Below are positions 23,281-35,706 of a DNA stretch of 64,000 nucleotides, in pieces. The stretch covers positions 1,488,001-1,552,000 of the forward strand of contig JARKIF010000013.1 in the NCBI GenBank assembly GCA_029378245.1, read 5' to 3'. Every line of letters begins with the position of its first letter. Within the stretch, counting starts at the first letter, position 1. A model generated the notes under the pieces. That model did not search any database, was not told the DNA's origin, and saw nothing but the letters and a program-made list of their open reading frames with translations. The position numbers were made by a program, and so were the translations under genes. This DNA comes from Roridomyces roridus. Lineage: Eukaryota; Basidiomycota; Agaricomycetes; Agaricales; Mycenaceae.

Positions 23281-25027
23281 TGCCGACGACATACGTCCCT
23301 GCTTCTGCTCGTGTCCAGTGAGCTCTGTTCGGTGAGGAGGTTAGTACGGAGTGGGCTGCAACGGCACGATATCGATTATTTCCCTTTTCACCGGGGTGAA
23401 GTGTCTCTATGCCGCCGGCGCCGCGGTCCTCGTCGTGATCTGTGCATGTGCCTATGCTCCCGCCGCTTTTTCGCTCAACGCTATCTAGTCTGTGGTTTTG
23501 ATATATTTATTCGACAAACATAAGACTCTTTGCCCTCTCCATCCACAAGCAACATCCACGTCGGTCCCCAACTCCGCACGCATACATCCACACGCGCCTC
23601 ACAAAGATACTTGATAACTGCCCAGTCATCCATTGGGGCCGTCATCCACGGCAGCTCGGGCACGTCGACCGCCCGAGCCCGTTGGGCGCCGCTCTTGTCC
23701 TGCTCATAATCTGTCAGGCGGCGACAGATCCGTTGAATAGTTGGGGGTTGAGACCCAGGTAGATCCCCGTCTCGCTTGTTCAACGCCGTAATACTACGTC
23801 CTCGAACAACTCAAGTGTTCATTTGGAGAATTGTACATCTGCAGTTTCAGCTGAGCATCAACATTCGAGATGTCCCCTCAAGGGCTTGTCCAACGAGTTT
23901 TTCCTACGATGCTTCGCTCGCGCAGCTGCACTGGCAGTGCTTCAACAATTCAATCGACCACGTACATTTTAGCTGCCGGTTTCAGATGGACGTCGCGTGG
24001 GCACTGAACTACATCTCTGGGGTTTGAAGTTTCCCTCATTGGATAATGCATTCATCGAATAATTATAGAGTCCCGGTTGACCATCCGCGGCTGCTCAACT
24101 GGATACCGCTAAGCCGGTCGTGCCCTTGATTCACAGGGTTGGAACGATGGTAAATTTCTAGTTGGCCGGCTTACCTACTCCTCAATTGAACACCGCCAGG
24201 TCAACCATTCTGTTTTCGTTCGTTATATTTTGAGAACCATGGCCGCTCGGTGCCGGTGAGTCCTGGCCGTCGATTCACACCGGAAATTCGGAATGGTTGA
24301 AAATTTGTCAAGTGCACCTCGCCCATCCTCGATAATGTGGCGGTTGTCGCAACTGAACAGAGCTCTATGACGCCAGATCCTCGCGAGGGCTTATGCAACT
24401 TTGTCCTCGCGGCAGGTAGATTTATACATTCATTCTCGGTCCTGCCGTCTTGTAGCTGAAAGGAATTGAGACCCCGAGTTTCATTCTGACCCTTGCCGCC
24501 AACCCCGTTTACGCCCTGAAAAATGGAGGAACCTCGGAGACGCTGTCGTGAGTTGACTCTGAACTACCCGCCTGTACGTATTGCCATATTTTTATGACTG
24601 TACCCAATTAGCCCGAGGCGTTGCTGAGCTATCGCCCCTACAATTCAGGGGAAGATTCGGTTCTTTCCACTCTGGGAGCTCCTCGACTTCTGGTTCTTCA
24701 AACTCGTTCGCTGAAAGGATGTCGATGACTCGATATATGTCCAGGTGGTGAAAGTGACTTCTGAACTGCTGCCAGCTGGTATGAATCGCGTGTTCAAATA
24801 GGTCGATCCTGACTAAAACGAGCCATGTAGTGTATACCGGCGTTCACGCAGCTGCATGGAGCTGCAGCCACAAGCATAGGCGACCATCGGCGAACCGCGG
24901 GACCTAATGTAAGCAACTGTCGCAAGCCTCGGCGGCGCAGACAAAGCCGTTCCGAATCTCCATTGTCCAAGGCTCTATAAAAGCCTGCTGAGATAGGATT
25001 GGACCATAGATCCTACTCTCTCAATAG
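23281..25027. other. Spacer between H4 copy 1 and DyP A; diverged continuation of arm 1
   Basis: No gene was recognised. Around 24240-24310 the sequence TCGGTGCCGGTGAG and its flanks match the reverse complement of about 58580-58650. That is where the mirror axis of the inverted duplication predicts a partner. The core promoter of DyP A lies at the right end. Confidence 0.45.
24975..24981 (+). promoter_or_regulatory. TATA box of DyP A
   Basis: TATAAAA within GGCTCTATAAAAGCC, about 50 bp before the start codon. DyP C has nearly the same element (GCCTCTATAAAAGCC) at the same distance. Confidence 0.75.
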
Positions 25028-27029
25028 ATGAAGATCACCTCTACCTTTGCGAGTCTCCTCGTCTGCGCTCTCGGGCTGGCGACTGCCGTTCATGGCCAGC
25101 AAAAGAAGACGACCTCAATCCTGATCAGTGAATATATCTCTGGTTGTTCTTGCCTGGTGGCTGATCCCGTTCGACTAGATCCGCCGGGGCTGCCCAAGTT
25201 GCCCACTGCCGAAGCAGCTAAAGAAGCAGCTGCAGCAGCCGGCTTGAACTTGACTAATATTCAAGGCGATATTGTGTAAGCTCCCCTTCACTCTACCTTG
25301 CTCCCGAATCCTGAATGCCATAAAAAAGGGTGGGCATGAGCAAGCTTTTCGAGACCTTCGTCTTCTTCTCCATTGCCGACGCAACCACATTCAAATCCAA
25401 ACTTCGCTCCGACATTCTGCCACTCATTACCAACGCCGAACAGATGCTCGCGAATGAGACACAGCCTGATACGCTCGTCAATATTGCGTTCTCACAGACT
25501 GGCCTGACCGCATTGGGTATCACCGACAACCTCAATGACACTGCGTTCCAGTCGGGCCAACTCGCCAATGCTCAAACTCTCGGGGATCCTGGAACCACGA
25601 ATTGGGTACCTCAGTTCACTACGGGAACCATTCACGGGGTGTTCCTGTTAGCATCGGACACGCAGACCAGCGTCAATGCGTCGCTGGCAAACGTGGCTGC
25701 CGCGCTTGGAACCAGCTTCACACAAGTTTATACACTGGTGGCTCTAGCCCGCCCGGGCAACCAGGTTGGCCACGAGCGTGAGTACTTCCCCACTTCTCAT
25801 ACATTACAGAGGAATGTTAACATTTGAACGCCAGATTTCGGATACTTGGACGGGATTTCCAACCCGGCGATTCAAGGCTTTGACGACAACCCGCTCCCTG
25901 GCCAGGCATCCGTCGCAACGGGAGAGATTCTCCTCGGTGAAGTGAACGATACCATGACTCGTCCGGCCTGGGCCAAGGACGGCTCGTTCTTTGTCTTCCG
26001 CCAGCTCGAGCAACTCGTACCCGAGTTCGACAAATATCTGACGGACAACCCGATTGTCGAGTCCGGTCTTACGGTTCAGGAAGGTGCTGACCTTCTCGGT
26101 GCGCGGATGATTGGACGCTGGCCGAGCGTGAGTGTTGATCCCAGCCATTTATTAGTTGCTCACGAATCAACTTCCTCTAGGGCGCACCAGTCTTCCTTTC
26201 CCCGCTCGCCGACGATCCGGCGCTCGGAGCCAACAGCAGTGCGAACAACGATTTCACATATACCGCACCCAACAATGCGACCCTGTAAGCGCGATAGTTT
26301 CAACCCCCAGCACACGTGATTCACCGCGATTAGATGCCCCTTCTCTGCACACATCCGCAAGAACCGTCCTCGTGCCGACCTGGGCGCCGAATCGAAGAAC
26401 ACCCATCACATCCTTCGTGGTAGCATTCCCTATGGCCCAGAGGGTGGGTTCTCATCGCGCAGCGAAGACCAGTCAAACTGATCCATTCTTTCGCCAGTCA
26501 CGGCTGCCGAGGCAGCGTCAAATAAAACTACCATCGAGCGTGGCATGGCGTTTAGTTCGTTTTCGCTTTTAAGCTTGTTCTCTCCACCTGTCAGCTGATG
26601 CATCTATAAAGCCGCATACCAGTCGAACATTGTGACTGGCTTCCAGTTCTTGCAGCAGACCTGGATGAATAACCCCAACTTGTAAGTCGTCCCCTTCGTT
26701 TCGTTTCCTCCATATTCATCGTAAACAGCTTCGTCAAGAATAACACCGGATTCGATCCCGTCGTCGGTTAGCCTTCTTTTCCAACGAGAATTAAATGGCA
26801 TCTCATCGCTTCCAGGTGCCAACCACGGTGCTGCGCGTTGGACTGAGGGTAACCTCGATCCCATCAACCCTACGAGGAACTTCACCCTCGTGAACGGTAA
26901 GCTGTGTCTTTGAATCCTTCCCATTATGTTTACTGACGATGGTAACACATAGATTTCGTCATCTCGAGGGGTGGAGAGTACTTTTTCTCGCCTCCGCTTT
27001 CGGCGATTGCTACTACGCTCTCCACTTGA
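25028..27029 (+). CDS. DyP: Dye-decolorizing peroxidase, secreted (DyP A)
   Basis: This is a secreted heme peroxidase that oxidises bulky dyes and lignin-related aromatics with H2O2. The start ATG at 25028 opens a signal peptide, MKITSTFASLLVCALGLA. Exon 1 (25028-25127) splices to 25179-25275, so that LI-N-PPGLPKLPT is continuous. At least seven further introns follow. Family landmarks are NIQGDIV, FKSKLRSDILPLIT, the distal catalytic motif GYLDGISNPAIQGFDD (GXXDG with its Asp), LLGARMIGRW, the proximal heme-ligand His region CPFSAHIRKNRPRADLG, the distal Arg region HHILRGSIPYGPE, and a C-terminal FVISRGGEYFFSPPLSA. It appears intact, about 500 residues before processing. It is the closest relative of DyP C, and the two sit at mirror positions around the palindrome axis. 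Confidence 0.9.
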
Positions 27030-27188
27030 GGTGCCACCGTCCCTTTGGTTTAGAATGAGCAACAAGGACTACGTATTCCCTGAGGTTGAATAGGCTAGGC
27101 ACCTGGATTAATCCCACAATTGTCTGTCGTCGTATAGGTTCCGCTAAATTAGAAGGTTTTCAAGGTTGAACGTTGAACTGCAAACAAG

Positions 27189-27301
27189 CTAAATAATGAG
27201 GACACCTCGCATTGGGTAGGGTGCCGGGATTGAAACCAGAAAGCGTCGCTGGTTCGACACCTCCCATTTCAACTGCCCCGGTAGTCCATCCGCGGCAATC
27301 A
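27189..27301 (-). pseudogene. Fragment of the MLKL-N-terminal-like gene's C-terminus
   Basis: On the minus strand this reads IAADGLPGQLKWEV and then a fragment like the gene at 36606-39234, whose corresponding stretch is IATDGIPGQFRWEA. DNA similarity covers about 110 bp (compare 36640-36810, which has an extra 56 bp). The mariner-like element at 27304 interrupts it. Confidence 0.65.
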
Positions 27302-27559
27302 TACAGCGGTTTTCAAAACTGTATACGGGTTTGATACAGTGCTCCACCTTCATTTGTGTTGACCTCTGTGTGCCGGTGAGTCTGCTTTGACTCCACTCGC
27401 CTGCCCGGAAAGGGCAATCCCGTCTAGCCACGGCACAGCTCTTGAATTGAGTTGTGGAGTTGAGTGGAGCGGAAGCTCGACTCTCCGTCAAACAAAGGTC
27501 ATCAAAGACGAACGTGGAGCGAGGCTCCAAACCCGTATACAGTTTTGAAAACAGCTGTA
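27302..27559. mobile_element. Tc1/mariner-like MITE with TA target duplication
   Basis: A 254-bp element (27304-27557) has terminal inverted repeats of 29 bp with one mismatch. They begin CAGCGGTTTTCAAAAC on the left and CAGCTGTTTTCAAAAC (read inward) on the right. TA is duplicated at 27302-27303 and 27558-27559. The related sequence at 36801-36815 lacks the element and has a single TA at the equivalent place (AATCCTATCGGGATC), which is a natural empty site. There is no transposase gene, and inner parts are also partly palindromic. Confidence 0.85.
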
Positions 27560-30500
27560 TCGGGATCAATTAAACTCAAGACGCCGCAGGTTATGTCGAA
27601 CGCCGCGTCGTGACGGCGAGTGGTAATTATAACGAGTCGACGACAGTAATGGACAGCTTGAACTCAAGAACGCCGCGGCTCCCAACCGGAATTTGGCCCG
27701 CTTCAAGCTCGTCGCCAGAGTGTCCACAGAAGTATCGCACCGTCGGGTACCAGCGAGGAGCAAGATGCATATGTCACGGCCGCACGAGGGCTCAACGGAT
27801 TGGGATCTGTGGTGGGGATTGAGACGGTTTTAATCTTAATTAAATTTCAACCCGCATCAACGATATGTAGCGCCCTGTGGCGCATCAGTGGTACCGTTTT
27901 TACCGTCGTCAGATAATGCATGTTGGTGTCGGGCCCCGCGGGGAGGATAATCTTGATGGCGCTCCGTGCTTGATTATCTGGTTGTCTCTGGCTGCGTGCT
28001 TGATACCCCACAGATCCGTTGACCGTGCCAATTCCGACGTATTCCAGCGTATTCCCTGCTACGGACCAAATACCATGCGGCAGCGACTGGTGACGATCTG
28101 CGTTCACCATCCTGACAATCTTTGATCCGCGTCGACGAGGGCCGGGGAAGCGAGGTGTCAGGTCATGGGTGCGCATGTAGCCGTGAGGTGGCGCGTCCGG
28201 ATCAGCGACGCGTTGTCGGGATGGTAGGATGAAGCCCGAGTCGGCCTTCGGGCAACAAATAATGAGGAGATCCGCGTTGTTTCGCGGCAAGCTAACGAAA
28301 CGCGTCAACCCAAATGAAACAAAACCTAGTCGGGCCCGAGTGCCACGGCGTTGCCTGTCTCCAGTGTCTCAGTCAAGGCCAAAGTCAGTCGGCGTAGGTA
28401 CAGATAGAAGCACCGTCGACGGGACGCACGGCGGACGTCCGATATCTGGGAGACCCCATACTTGTCTTATGGGTCATATGCAGGCATCAAACATCATGGA
28501 TGTACTTGCATGTGACTGTCTTCGCCCACACTGGCATTTGTCAATTCCAGATACCGTCGACTCTGTTGTGACGGCGCGTGAGACACAGTATGCAGATCTT
28601 GACAGACTGGAGTAGACTGGAGTCTTCAAGTTTGCGTTTCGGATTTCGTTTCCAGGTGGGGATCCAAGCGAGGTGGATTTGCACAATAAGGTCGAGCGAG
28701 TTTGATTGATCTTCGCCCACACAGCTTCAATACAGTAGTTTCGAGACTTTCGACAAGGCGGAAACCATATTTCAGGGAAATACCGTCGATGATTCGGAGT
28801 TGATTGCAGACATTTTGACTCCGGATGGTATGATAAGTAGTCCGTTGTCCAGAATTTTCGAAGAGCGTGCCGACTGGAACTCGATCATGGTGGCGGATAG
28901 CAAGCGCTGTTGGACACATGAACAAACAAACCCGGCTTGTCTTCTGCCACATCAGTCTCGGTCGCTCTGATACTTTTTTTTGGTTCTGATGCCACTTACC
29001 TGCTCTGGGACATCCAATCTGGGCCGTACTTCTGTCGTCGGCTCGGGCGTGCCACCATGCCGGCCCGCCGCATTTGAAAATTTACAACTTGTCTTGCTTG
29101 TGTTCCACTAGAAGTCGAATTCGAACTGCACCATGATCAAATCGGGACTCGTTACTCTGCTAATCTGGAATGCTCTATCTTCTGCCGCCTTTTTCAGCAG
29201 CGAAGCCGAGAAATCAGCTCATCCTCCTCACCTCCTCACCTGTCACTACATGCTGTATTTCGGATTACTCGGCCGCGTATACTAAATATGCCATCCGAAA
29301 CCAAGCATTCAACATGCGTAACCTCTTTTCCACAGTCTCAGAGATTGAATTCCCGCTACTGGCTAACAGTACTCCGCATCCCGCTATCGCTAGCTGCGCA
29401 GCTGCCTACATAACGACAACCAACTGCATTCATCTAACGGGCAAACCGGGCGCTAAATTAATGCATACCAAATAAATTGAATGGACTGCGCAACCGATTG
29501 CGCCCCAGTCTAGGTAGATACTCATTCATTCGTTCAAGTACCGCACAATGTAAATCCCTATTGGTTGTCTTGCCGTCGGGCTGCCGCGGGTTTCGGGCGG
29601 AAGCATCGACAATGGGAATTGCGAGGGTCGCTTGTAACGGTGAGTTGAAACCAACCGCATCTTGATACGGTCTCACCGAGCTAATGTATATCTTTTTCTC
29701 GTAGTCAAGTACTTGCGGTGCCGGCGTATCATCAGGATTCAGAATGTAAAATTCTCATCTGAGGTCAAAGGCTTTGTATTGATGATATTCTCAGTCAAGG
29801 AGCGGAAGTGTCATTGGAATTCGGTATACTCAGCTCGCCTACTCAACAACTCGCCTTATCGGTTCCGCCACTGAGTCTCCAGTGGGTTGGTGTTCTGAAA
29901 TCAGTCATTCTTGTTACTTTGGTGGGGTTGCGGTAACCTGGGTTGTTGCCATAGTCTCCCTATAGTCGTTCATTTCGACCCGCCGAGCTTCGATCCCCCC
30001 TCAAAGCATCGCTATGTCTGATTTTCTTTCTCGGTTTTTGTTCCACCTGGAACCACGTCACACAAATGGGTTTACCTCCCTATACGCGGCATACTTTCGC
30101 AAGCGCGAAATAATACAAGGACTGAGGGCGGCCATAGAACAAGACCCTATAGTGCCCTTGAAGTTCCGCGCGGATTCGAGTCCCCTCGAACCCATGTTGC
30201 GCCATTCAAGGATTTCTCTTTTTCAAATGTGGCCGTGCGTCAACCGTCCGTTCTATTGCTTCGTTTTGGATTTTTTCGTGCAACAAGCGCTCAGCAACCA
30301 TGAACCCTGAATCTCCGCCGGAATGAGTCCTTGTATCCTACGAAATACAAGGACTGACTGAATGGTAACAAGACACGACGGAGCCTGCAATTGGATGAAA
30401 ATAAAAGGTATGTTGCTTTTAGCCTCCTGGGTCTGTAGCAAGCGGCGGTGAATCACCACAGCCCGGGGTTCGATTCCTCACCGGCATTGGCGTGGAATCT

Positions 30501-33168
30501 GGTGAATTTTTTTTTTGGTTCGTGCCCTGTACGACAAGATGTTCGAAGTCAATTGGAACTGCCTGCTCGATGCGTATCTCGAAGTGAAATACAACGCGGA
30601 CGCCAGTTTCGGCTGAATTCCGCACAAGTGTCGGGGCGCGGTTGTCAATGCTGCGTGCACGAGGTGCGAATCCTTGTTCTGCTTTCGCACTCGTGGCTTT
30701 CATCTTGGTGCACTTCACAGGATAAAGTTCCAAGACATATGCGCTTTGCGCTTACGGCGTCCTCGTGGATCAGAACAATAAAAGTGCTATGTCACCTTGT
30801 TCTGGATGGGGTGAGCACCGTTTTCTCATGCACTCCATTTCTCTGCCCTGCATTTCAATGTTATCAGAGTACATCTTCATCCCGCTCGCTGTCTCGGTCT
30901 TCATCAAATGACCAGATACATTCATCTGAGCCGCGGCGGGTACTTGTCTCTTTTTCTCGCATTTCAAGCCCCTTCTTTCCGTGCGCCGCTCGAACACCAA
31001 CTGAACATGTATAAACAGGGGTTGCCTTGGCCCTTGTTGACACAATTGACCTCGACACTGTCACACAATTGACCTCGACTTTGTGTCTTGTTCGTTGCTT
31101 GTTCGATTCATTCTAATTTCTTGTACTCCATCTGAACCTGTACCCGGGAATTCACATGCGATCCAAGGCGATCCAATCCTTATTCACGATTCGGTCCATT
31201 TCCTTGTTTCCATTTTCGTCATGAGTCCCGGGTCCGTCTTTCCGTTCCGTTTCCCGGGATCTAATCTACGCTTCCATCTTATCTTTTTCTTATCTTCCCG
31301 ACGTCAGATTCCCGATCCTCCCGCCCTGCCGGCATCCTGTCTGTCGGGCATCCGGATTCGGACCTTCGGTGAGACTTTAGTGTGTTAAACCCCGCAGTGC
31401 GGTGCAGGTCGACGATCGGGTTCTGGCTTCTGTTGCAGGAGGAGGTTTTCCGGCGGAGGGTATGGGAGCGAGGCTGTGGGTGGCCGTGGATATGACCTGA
31501 CTGCTGGGCTGTGGAATCTGAATCAAGGTCGAACCGATCGCAATTTGACTTTCCATCTTTCTTTTCTTAGGGGCGGGCATTTGAAAGGAAAGGAAAGGAA
31601 ATGCGGTGTGGGATCCGCCACCTACATAGGAGTTCGCCTCGCCAGGGTGAGACAATATATTCTTTGCGATAGATGTGAAATGTAAGTCTCAATCTCGCAG
31701 CAGTACAGCTATGACTCCTCTGATGTCTCAGCCTCAGTCTCAGTCTGAGATTATCATCGTGGGGTCTTCTTCATCATAAGTATCATGCAGATTTTATTCA
31801 ATGATGAATTGTACGGGCGCAGATAGATGGATGGGCCTCCTCCCAAGTGCTGCCATTGATTCCAGCGTTTGAATTCATTTTTACAGCTTTCTTTCTTTCT
31901 GTATGTTTGCTTTCCCGCGGCAAGACCCTGAGCGCGACAGGGCGCGCCGACGGGCAGTGCTCTGCAGACTGCAGACAACCGGCATGCATGGACGAGTCTG
32001 GGCCCTGAGCGTGCGCAATGTCGCGACCTGCGCGGACGATCGGTGGAAAGGGAAATGACGTCGTGCTTGGCCTGATTTTCGAGCCACTTCGTGCCTTGGA
32101 GTTGATTGAGTGCGCATCAAATCAAACACTCGCGAAGGAGGAGGAGGGCTCCACCCGCACACGACGACGTCGCGCTCTCCACCAGTGTGTGAAGGAAGAA
32201 ATCCGGGTTTTGATTATGGCGGAGTGACGTCCTCGAGTCCGACAACACTGGCGTTCGTCGATTAGTGGCTCGACTGAGAGATAGAACGGTACCTCGTACT
32301 TAGTGAAGCGCGATGATCAATAAGGTGTGCATTTCTAATTCCATTCCAGTCCGTCCGGCACCGGTGCGCCGCGGCACAAGGAATCGGATCTTTGACCTGA
32401 CGCTTCGACGTGCGAGCCATCCAGGGGAGTTAAAGTGGTCCAGTTTCATTGGGCGGACAATGTCGGACAACAAGGAGTCGACGATTTAGATAACAATGGC
32501 TGGTTGTGGGGGATAAGATTACAATGGGCGGAATACAAAGAGTAATGCACAGAGCGCGGGAGTCGTTGGGAGAACAAGGGACAGGACAGAAACAATGACA
32601 CCGGGGTCCAAAGGAACCGGACGAAGCCAGCTATTGTTGGCCGGCCAGCAAGGCCTCGGGGGGAAGACTCAGTAGCAAGATCCGGATGATTCTTCGCTGG
32701 GGCTAGGTCCATCCGTGAAGGCAGCTGCAGTGCATCGGCGTGGTCGGGTCTAGTAAGGCCGTACACAAATCCAGGCAGATAGTATTAACACTATTTTGGG
32801 CGGGGGGAATGAAATGGACAATAGAACATCTGGCCAATCGCGGCGGGACGGTGTGATGGCGACCACTGACTAGCAGATAGCGGAGATCACCATGCCCGCC
32901 GTCGCTGTCCGACGCACTGCCCAGTCTCCGGAGAACTTGAGGATTCGCAGGTGGATGGGACGGGGCTGAGCGGAGAGGGGACAATAGGCGGAGTGAAATG
33001 TGGGCTGGGCAGTGGGCATAACGCAATTTCATCCGAAAGTGTTTTGACGGCAAGTAAGATCTGTTTCCATTTGGGGCTGTGGCTGAGGTTTAGCATGTGG
33101 CTGTTGATCGGAAACGCTAACTCCACAATAAATAGCCATTGCCTGCCATCCTCCCACTCCCATCTCCA
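27560..33168. other. Gene-poor 5.6 kb region
   Basis: AT/GC composition is mixed, with frequent stop codons and only short open frames (the longest, 27847-28308 minus and 30448-31014 plus, lack motifs). No tRNA, rRNA or transposase was recognised. It looks like accumulated non-coding and transposon-derived DNA. A tRNA-T-arm-like GGGGTTCGATTCCTC occurs at about 30465. Confidence 0.45.
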
Positions 33169-33867
33169 ATGGCCTGCCTTACCCAAACCCAGCCCGCCTG
33201 GCCCGCCGCCCTCTACTCGGCCGCCCCGTTGCGCGCCTCGTCGTCGTGGAATACGTACACAGTGCCTACCCCGTCGGCCAAGCCCCGTCTGCGCCTCCCT
33301 TTGCCCGCTCCCAGCGAGCTGCCTCTTCCCTCACGCCGCTTCGACCCCTTTGCAGACGATGACGAGCCCCAGAACACCCCGCCACCACCCCGTGGTCGGC
33401 CCTTGACGCCCCTCACCATCTCGTCCACAACGCATGAGCGACCAACAGGTCGCAGGCGAGCACCCTCATTCTCAGCGGGTACACCACGCCCCACTGCGTC
33501 TCTCGCAGCTCTGGCGAACGCATCAGTATCGCCATCATCCACCCTCTCTTCATATACCTCTTACTCGTACTGCTCGGGCCCTGCCTCGGGCTCGTCATCA
33601 GCACCCGGGCCGTCTGCGTCCCGTGTTCTCGCAGCCCAGCGAATCACCACCCAGGAGCTTGCTCCTGCTCCTGTAGTAGCACAGGCCCCCACGCCATTTC
33701 ACGCGAGGCACTACCCCACATCTGACGCCCGAGCACGTCTCCTCGCACGCACGCTGCTCAACCGCATCCACGTCGTTGGGCGGCCGCGATCGACCATGCC
33801 CTCCTCATCGTCCCGTTCCTCATGTCGTGTCCCCTCACGATTGAGCGAGTGCGTCGTCGCGTGTTAG
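33169..33867 (+). CDS. Ser/Pro/Ala-rich protein of unknown function
   Basis: An intronless frame of 232 residues is strongly biased to Ser, Pro, Ala and Arg. The start MACLTQTQPAWPAALYSAAP is preferred over an in-frame ATG ten codons upstream, because a TATA-like AATAAATAGCC lies about 35-45 bp before it. Notable parts are RRFDPFADDDEPQNTPPPP, a central Ser-rich tract and a better-ordered C-terminal segment ARLLARTLLNRIHVVG followed by RPRSTMPSSSSRSS. The composition suggests an intrinsically disordered, possibly phosphorylated nuclear or cytosolic protein. A long AT-rich stretch with a poly-T-like tract follows, consistent with a 3' UTR. No family was recognised. Confidence 0.55.
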   Translation: MACLTQTQPAWPAALYSAAPLRASSSWNTYTVPTPSAKPRLRLPLPAPSELPLPSRRFDPFADDDEPQNTPPPPRGRPLTPLTISSTTHERPTGRRRAPSFSAGTPRPTASLAALANASVSPSSTLSSYTSYSYCSGPASGSSSAPGPSASRVLAAQRITTQELAPAPVVAQAPTPFHARHYPTSDARARLLARTLLNRIHVVGRPRSTMPSSSSRSSCRVPSRLSECVVAC

Positions 33868-35146
33868 GAGCTGTGGTTTCTTTGGGCTTCTCTCTTGGGA
33901 CTTGCACATACATTTTTCTTCCCGCCGCCACATTTTATTTTCTAATATCTACCATACAATCCGTATACTAGAATTCCTTTTAATCTCGCCTCAAAAGGGA
34001 GGGGCGCCCTCACCACCCACGACGGACGGACTACCTACCTAGACTGCTTGCTTGCTCGCCGCGAAAACCAAACCAAACGATCGTTGTATATTTTTTGTTG
34101 TATTGTATTTAGTAAAACACTGAAATCTCTTTTCTTGTACCTTGCGAGGGTGTTGTGGGATTTCGAGTTTCATGATCACCAGTGCTGACACCGCCGTGGC
34201 GTACACTACGCGAAGACAGGGGAAGACGACCCTGGGCAGGATCCGTCAGTGGTTTGTCGACGTCAGATGTGCATCCACTCATCGACCATCATCTGCTTCT
34301 GACTGTCTGTCTGTCTGTCGATACGATACGAAAATGAAACGCAGCTCGAACTCCTCTTGGAATGTCAGCTTTGACACGAATATCTAAGTAGGTCGTACGG
34401 TACCCCCGGGATATCGTTCAATTGTTCAAAGCCTCACGGACGTCGGATAATTCGGGGTCAAGGTTTCGCTCAAACTGCTTGTGTGAACTCTCCGGCATTG
34501 GGTCCAACTCCAACTCCGACCAGGCCAGCCGCCTGAATGCCTAACTAGCTCCAACTCGAGCCACGGCGTTCTCGGGCTATAATTTATCAATTACTGGATC
34601 GCGGCGCTCGACAGTCGACAGTCGACAACCTGCGGCGTCTATTGCAATCGCCATCTTACACATTCTACGGCGTGTACGTCGGTCGATGCATGATAATTAT
34701 TACGAGGGGGGAACGCCAGGAAAGTTGGCCCTGTCTTGGACCTCGGATGCATATGTCCGCCCGACTGGTAATCGTGATAGTAAGTACTGACACCTACGCC
34801 GACTGAGACAGATATCTAATATGCTACTTGCTACATTGATGTCTCAGGCAGCGTCCCGTCAGTGGAGGAAGTTCGTTTTGGGAGCTTGCTGCGAAACCTG
34901 AGGCCTCATCAAAGTTGAATACATAATCCGCACCCTCCATCGCTGGACTACTGAAGATCCTGACAAGCCACACATATAAATATGATACCCTGATACTATT
35001 CATTCCGGGTATCTGTACCCCGGATTCTAACAGACAGGCCATGTGCATTGCATTGTGCATCTGTCGTCCGAGCTCATCCCGCCATCCCGACAATTCAATG
35101 TCAATCGGGGTACCCATGCGTCGCAAGACACCGTGACGGAGTCTGA
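33868..35146. other. Intergenic region
   Basis: Probable 3' UTR of the preceding gene at first, then non-coding DNA. A short (TGTC)n microsatellite lies near 34303-34320. No gene was recognised. Confidence 0.45.
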
Positions 35147-35706
35147 TTTCACTCAGGACCGGTGATTATGCTGTGTGAACTTAGATCCTGAGTCCCGACA
35201 AAATTGCCCGGATGGCCCGTCGAACTATGGGCCAGAGTCCCGACAAAGGGGGTCCGGCGGCCGGTGAACCCTGATCCAAAGTCCCGACAATGGTCAGTTG
35301 CTTGACACTCCAGTCTAATGCAAAGTCCCGACATCGGCACTGCAGCGGCACGACTGCACAGTAACCATTAGCCCATTGTTCGTCCATCAATCGTCCATCA
35401 TCGAGATTCGAGCCTGTGGCTCCAGCTCCCACGCCACGGCTCGGAGGCTATCAAAGAATTTCGTGTTGAAACCGGCCGGAAGAGCGCTCAGGGATTTTTT
35501 TGGTGATTTTTTGGTGATTTTGGCTTGATTTTGACATATTGAACTCTGATCCGGGGTCCCGACATCGAGAGATTTAGGTTGAACTCAGAGCCAGAATCCC
35601 GACAAGATTTCTGTCGGCGGTGGGGACCAAAGTCCCGACAAAATTTTCGAGACCCCTAAATTCGGGATCTAAGTTCACATGCAATAATCACCGGTCCTTT
35701 TCACTC
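35147..35706. mobile_element. hAT-like MITE with 8-bp target duplication and internal GTCCCGACA array
   Basis: The element spans 35155-35698 (544 bp). It is bounded by the direct 8-bp duplication TTTCACTC at 35147-35154 and 35699-35706. Terminal inverted repeats begin AGGACCGGTGATTAT and match perfectly for 15 bp, then imperfectly through GTGAACTTAGATCC. Inside are seven direct copies of the core GTCCCGACA (one as ATCCCGACA) at 35192, 35237, 35281, 35325, 35556, 35596 and 35632. Several sit in a longer unit, TGAACTCTGATCCNNAGTCCC. An 8-bp duplication with subterminal repeats is the hallmark of hAT elements. No transposase is encoded. Confidence 0.85.

Noticed and set aside
27847..28308. Open frame of 153 residues on the minus strand
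   Set aside because: No motif and no start context. A GCGCC-CTGT-GGCGC hairpin here also occurs near 36070, so it is more likely repeat-derived than coding.
30425..30490. tRNA-like segment with a T-arm-like GGGGTTCGATTCCTC
   Set aside because: No matching acceptor, D or anticodon stems could be paired, so it is at most a tRNA-derived remnant.
34303..34320. TGTC repeat considered as a possible CRISPR-like or regulatory array
   Set aside because: It is a simple microsatellite with no spacers.
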